Part shown: piece by piece, positions 13,826-15,426 of the stretch
Layout of the letters: each line of letters opens with the position of its first letter
Numbering within the stretch: position 1 is the first letter of the stretch
Source: Acidobacteriota bacterium
GTDB lineage: Bacteria; Actinomycetota; Acidimicrobiia; Acidimicrobiales; UBA8190
Direction of reading: 5' to 3'
NCBI GenBank assembly: GCA_028872975.1
Contig: JAGWNV010000032.1
Span: 1 to 15,426, forward strand
Length of the DNA: 15,426 bases
Position numbers and translations under genes: made by a program
The notes under the pieces: model-generated
Seen by the model: the letters and a program-made list of their open reading frames with translations, nothing else
What the model was told of the DNA's origin: nothing
Databases searched by the model: none

Positions 13826-15354
13826 CCGGCGTTGTAGCCGGGGATGAAGGTGATGCCGGGCCCGCCGTGGCAGCCGGCCCCGCACAGGTAGAGGCCCTCC
13901 AAGGGGACGGGCGCGTCGGGCCACCCGCGCCAGCCGGGCCGGAACGGGCCCATGAACCCCGGTTGGAGCAGGCCGTGGGTGAAGTCTCCCCCCGTGCAGC
14001 CGAACATGCGCTCGTAGGTGTACGCCGGGTAGTTCAGTTGCCGGTCCACGAGGTCGGGGAAGTCCGGGGCCCACCGGCTGATCTTCCTCACGATGTTGGC
14101 GGCCATCTCGTCGCGCAGCCGGGACTGCTCCGCCTGGTTGCGGCCGATCGGGAAGTAGAAGGCGAAGCTGCTCGCGGCGTGCTTGCCGGGCGGGGCCATG
14201 GTCGGATCGCTCAACGTGGGGATCTGCAGGTTGAACGACGGGGACGCCGGGACCCTGCCCCGCAGGCAGGACTCGAAGTCCTGCGCCATCTGCTCGGGGG
14301 TGCCGAAGAACGTCACGTTGCGGGCTGCGTCGCCCTCGTTCAGCTGTTCGTAGGGCGCCACGTACCGGGGCAGGCCGCTCAGGGCGAAGTGGACCTGGAA
14401 GTAGGCGGCGCGGTGGTCGATGGCCCGGACGCGCCGGAGGAACTCGGGAGGGAGGCTCTCGGGGTCGAGGAGGGCGGTGAAGGTCGCCGTCGGGTCGAGG
14501 TTCGAGACGACGACGGGCGCCGTGACGGTGTTCCCGTCGGCCAGGGTGACTCCTCGCACGGCGCCGCCGGCGGCGACGATCGAGGCGACTTTGGCGTGCC
14601 GCTCCAGCCGGCCGCCGTGGCGTTCGAAGAGTGCGAGGAGGTGGTCCGAGATCGTTCCCATGCCGCCTCGGACCTTGGACATGGTGGCGGTGCCGGGAGA
14701 GGCGAGGGCGAAGGCGAGGCACATGGCCGTGCCCGGTGAGTAGGGCCCCAGGTAGGTCGAGTTCACGGCCAGGAAGGCGAGCATGCTCCGCACCGGCCCA
14801 TGTCGCTCCTTGTCGGGGAGGAACCGGTCCACCACGTCCATGACGCTTCCGAACAGCGCCGTCCGGATGGCCTCGCGCTCCGCCTCGTTGGCGGCGCAGC
14901 CCAGCATCTCGTCGAGCGAGCGGGGTGGCGTGCGGACGTCGAAGCGGCCGATGGCCCTGGCCGGGGCGTCCGCCCAGGCGGCGATCTCGGCCATTCCCAT
15001 GACGGCATCCATCCCGAGCTCCTTGCCCAGGTGATCGAGGAGTCGCTCGGGATCGGAGTAGAGCAGCAGCGGAGGCGCTCCGGACTCGCCGATCGCCGCC
15101 GACTGGACCTCCGGCTCGTAGATGGGGCAGGTGGCGAGCTCGAGGTCCTCGTAGACGACGTTGGGCACCGGGAATTGGATGGAGCCGGCCAGCTCGAACC
15201 GGTACCCCCGGATGAGTTCGGTGGTCGAGGCCATGCCGCCGACGAAGTGGTTCTTCTCGAGGCACAGCACCCGCATCCCGCCCCGGGCCATGACCGAGGC
15301 GGCCGTGAGGCCGTTGTGGCCGGCTCCGATCACGATGGCGTCGTAGTCGGTCAC
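13792..15354 (-). CDS. FAD-dependent oxidoreductase, CrtI/PYROXD2-like
   Basis: The 520-residue protein starts with a dinucleotide-binding fold: VIGAGHNGL (G10, G12, G15) with acidic E33 at the end of the second strand, followed by the VGGMASTTEL motif typical of phytoene-desaturase-type amine oxidases. The C-terminus from ~487 reads GLYLCGAGCHGGPG and ends with GYNAGHAVLED, the FAD-binding close of the family. This cysteine/glycine form resembles PYROXD2-like and bacterial 'NAD(P)/FAD-dependent oxidoreductase' members more than carotenoid desaturases. It would bind FAD non-covalently and oxidise an unknown substrate; no carotenoid gene is nearby. GTG 15354 gives the usual N-terminus, and TACAGT lies 7 nt upstream. 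The 3' end overlaps the DUF2834-like gene by 34 bases. Confidence 0.92.
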   Translation of the reverse strand: MTDYDAIVIGAGHNGLTAASVMARGGMRVLCLEKNHFVGGMASTTELIRGYRFELAGSIQFPVPNVVYEDLELATCPIYEPEVQSAAIGESGAPPLLLYSDPERLLDHLGKELGMDAVMGMAEIAAWADAPARAIGRFDVRTPPRSLDEMLGCAANEAEREAIRTALFGSVMDVVDRFLPDKERHGPVRSMLAFLAVNSTYLGPYSPGTAMCLAFALASPGTATMSKVRGGMGTISDHLLALFERHGGRLERHAKVASIVAAGGAVRGVTLADGNTVTAPVVVSNLDPTATFTALLDPESLPPEFLRRVRAIDHRAAYFQVHFALSGLPRYVAPYEQLNEGDAARNVTFFGTPEQMAQDFESCLRGRVPASPSFNLQIPTLSDPTMAPPGKHAASSFAFYFPIGRNQAEQSRLRDEMAANIVRKISRWAPDFPDLVDRQLNYPAYTYERMFGCTGGDFTHGLLQPGFMGPFRPGWRGWPDAPVPLEGLYLCGAGCHGGPGITFIPGYNAGHAVLEDVARL

Positions 15355-15361
15355 CGGCCGG

Positions 15362-15367
15362 ACTGTA
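15362..15367 (-). promoter_or_regulatory. Putative -10 element of the FAD oxidoreductase
   Basis: TACAGT on the minus strand lies 7 nt before GTG 15354, which predicts a leaderless transcript. No -35 is clear. Confidence 0.5.
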
Positions 15368-15426
15368 GCGAGGTCCGGCGCCGCCGGCGCGCCGTCAGCC
15401 CGGCGCCGTCGACGCCTTTGCCCCGT

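Noticed and set aside
13295..15265. Upstream extension of the alpha/beta hydrolase frame to a 934-residue protein
   Set aside because: The extension is an Arg/Pro/Gly-rich shadow of the FAD oxidoreductase and the DUF2834-like gene; the hydrolase fold starts at ATG 13294.
15395..15426. Possible 3' end of another minus-strand gene (ending GAKASTAPG)
   Set aside because: Only about 10 codons are in the window, so coding status cannot be judged.

Overview
The window is very GC-rich, uses many GTG starts, and carries densely packed short operons with little intergenic DNA. Together with the families present (CopC-CopD fusion, MMPL exporter, DrrA/DrrB-type ABC pair, ArsR/AHSA1 pair, IS1380-type IS), this suggests a high-GC actinobacterium. 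Acidimicrobiia is a guess from general impression, not something the sequence proves. No rRNA, tRNA, CRISPR array or phage gene was seen.

Layout. (1) Positions 2-4017 form a copper/redox block. It holds a CopC-CopD copper-transport fusion cut by the left edge, then a DoxX-Rieske fusion on the same strand, and convergent to them a secreted type II copper monooxygenase of the PHM/DBH superfamily with all six copper ligands. (2) 4078-6306 encodes an MMPL (RND) exporter, divergent from the monooxygenase. (3) 6285-7126 is a minus-strand ArsR-regulator plus AHSA1/SRPBCC operon with an almost consensus, leaderless promoter. (4) 7252-9459 is a plus-strand operon: a possible 16-codon leader ORF, a DrrA-like ATPase, a DrrB-like permease and a small ABM-like protein, each joined to the next by a 4-base start/stop overlap. 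(5) 9460-11992 was originally a divergent pair, a VOC-family protein (-) and a GNAT acetyltransferase (+). Their shared promoter region was split by a complete 1629-bp IS1380-family element with 23-bp inverted repeats and a 5-bp CTTAG target duplication. (6) 12091-15354 carries a small HTH protein, an alpha/beta hydrolase, a DUF2834-like membrane protein and a large CrtI/PYROXD2-like FAD oxidoreductase.

How the genes may work together. The first block may couple copper uptake (CopC/CopD) and membrane electron transfer (DoxX-Rieske) to an extracytoplasmic copper monooxygenase; this link is inference from families and position. The ArsR regulator sits divergent to the ABC operon and may control both sides. 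Across the window most first genes of transcription units have a TAnnnT-like hexamer 6-10 nt before the start codon. This fits leaderless transcription, while genes inside operons rely on stop/start overlaps or Shine-Dalgarno sequences. The IS is the clearest horizontally acquired segment. Its transposase ribosome-binding site lies in an inverted repeat that could silence read-through mRNA.
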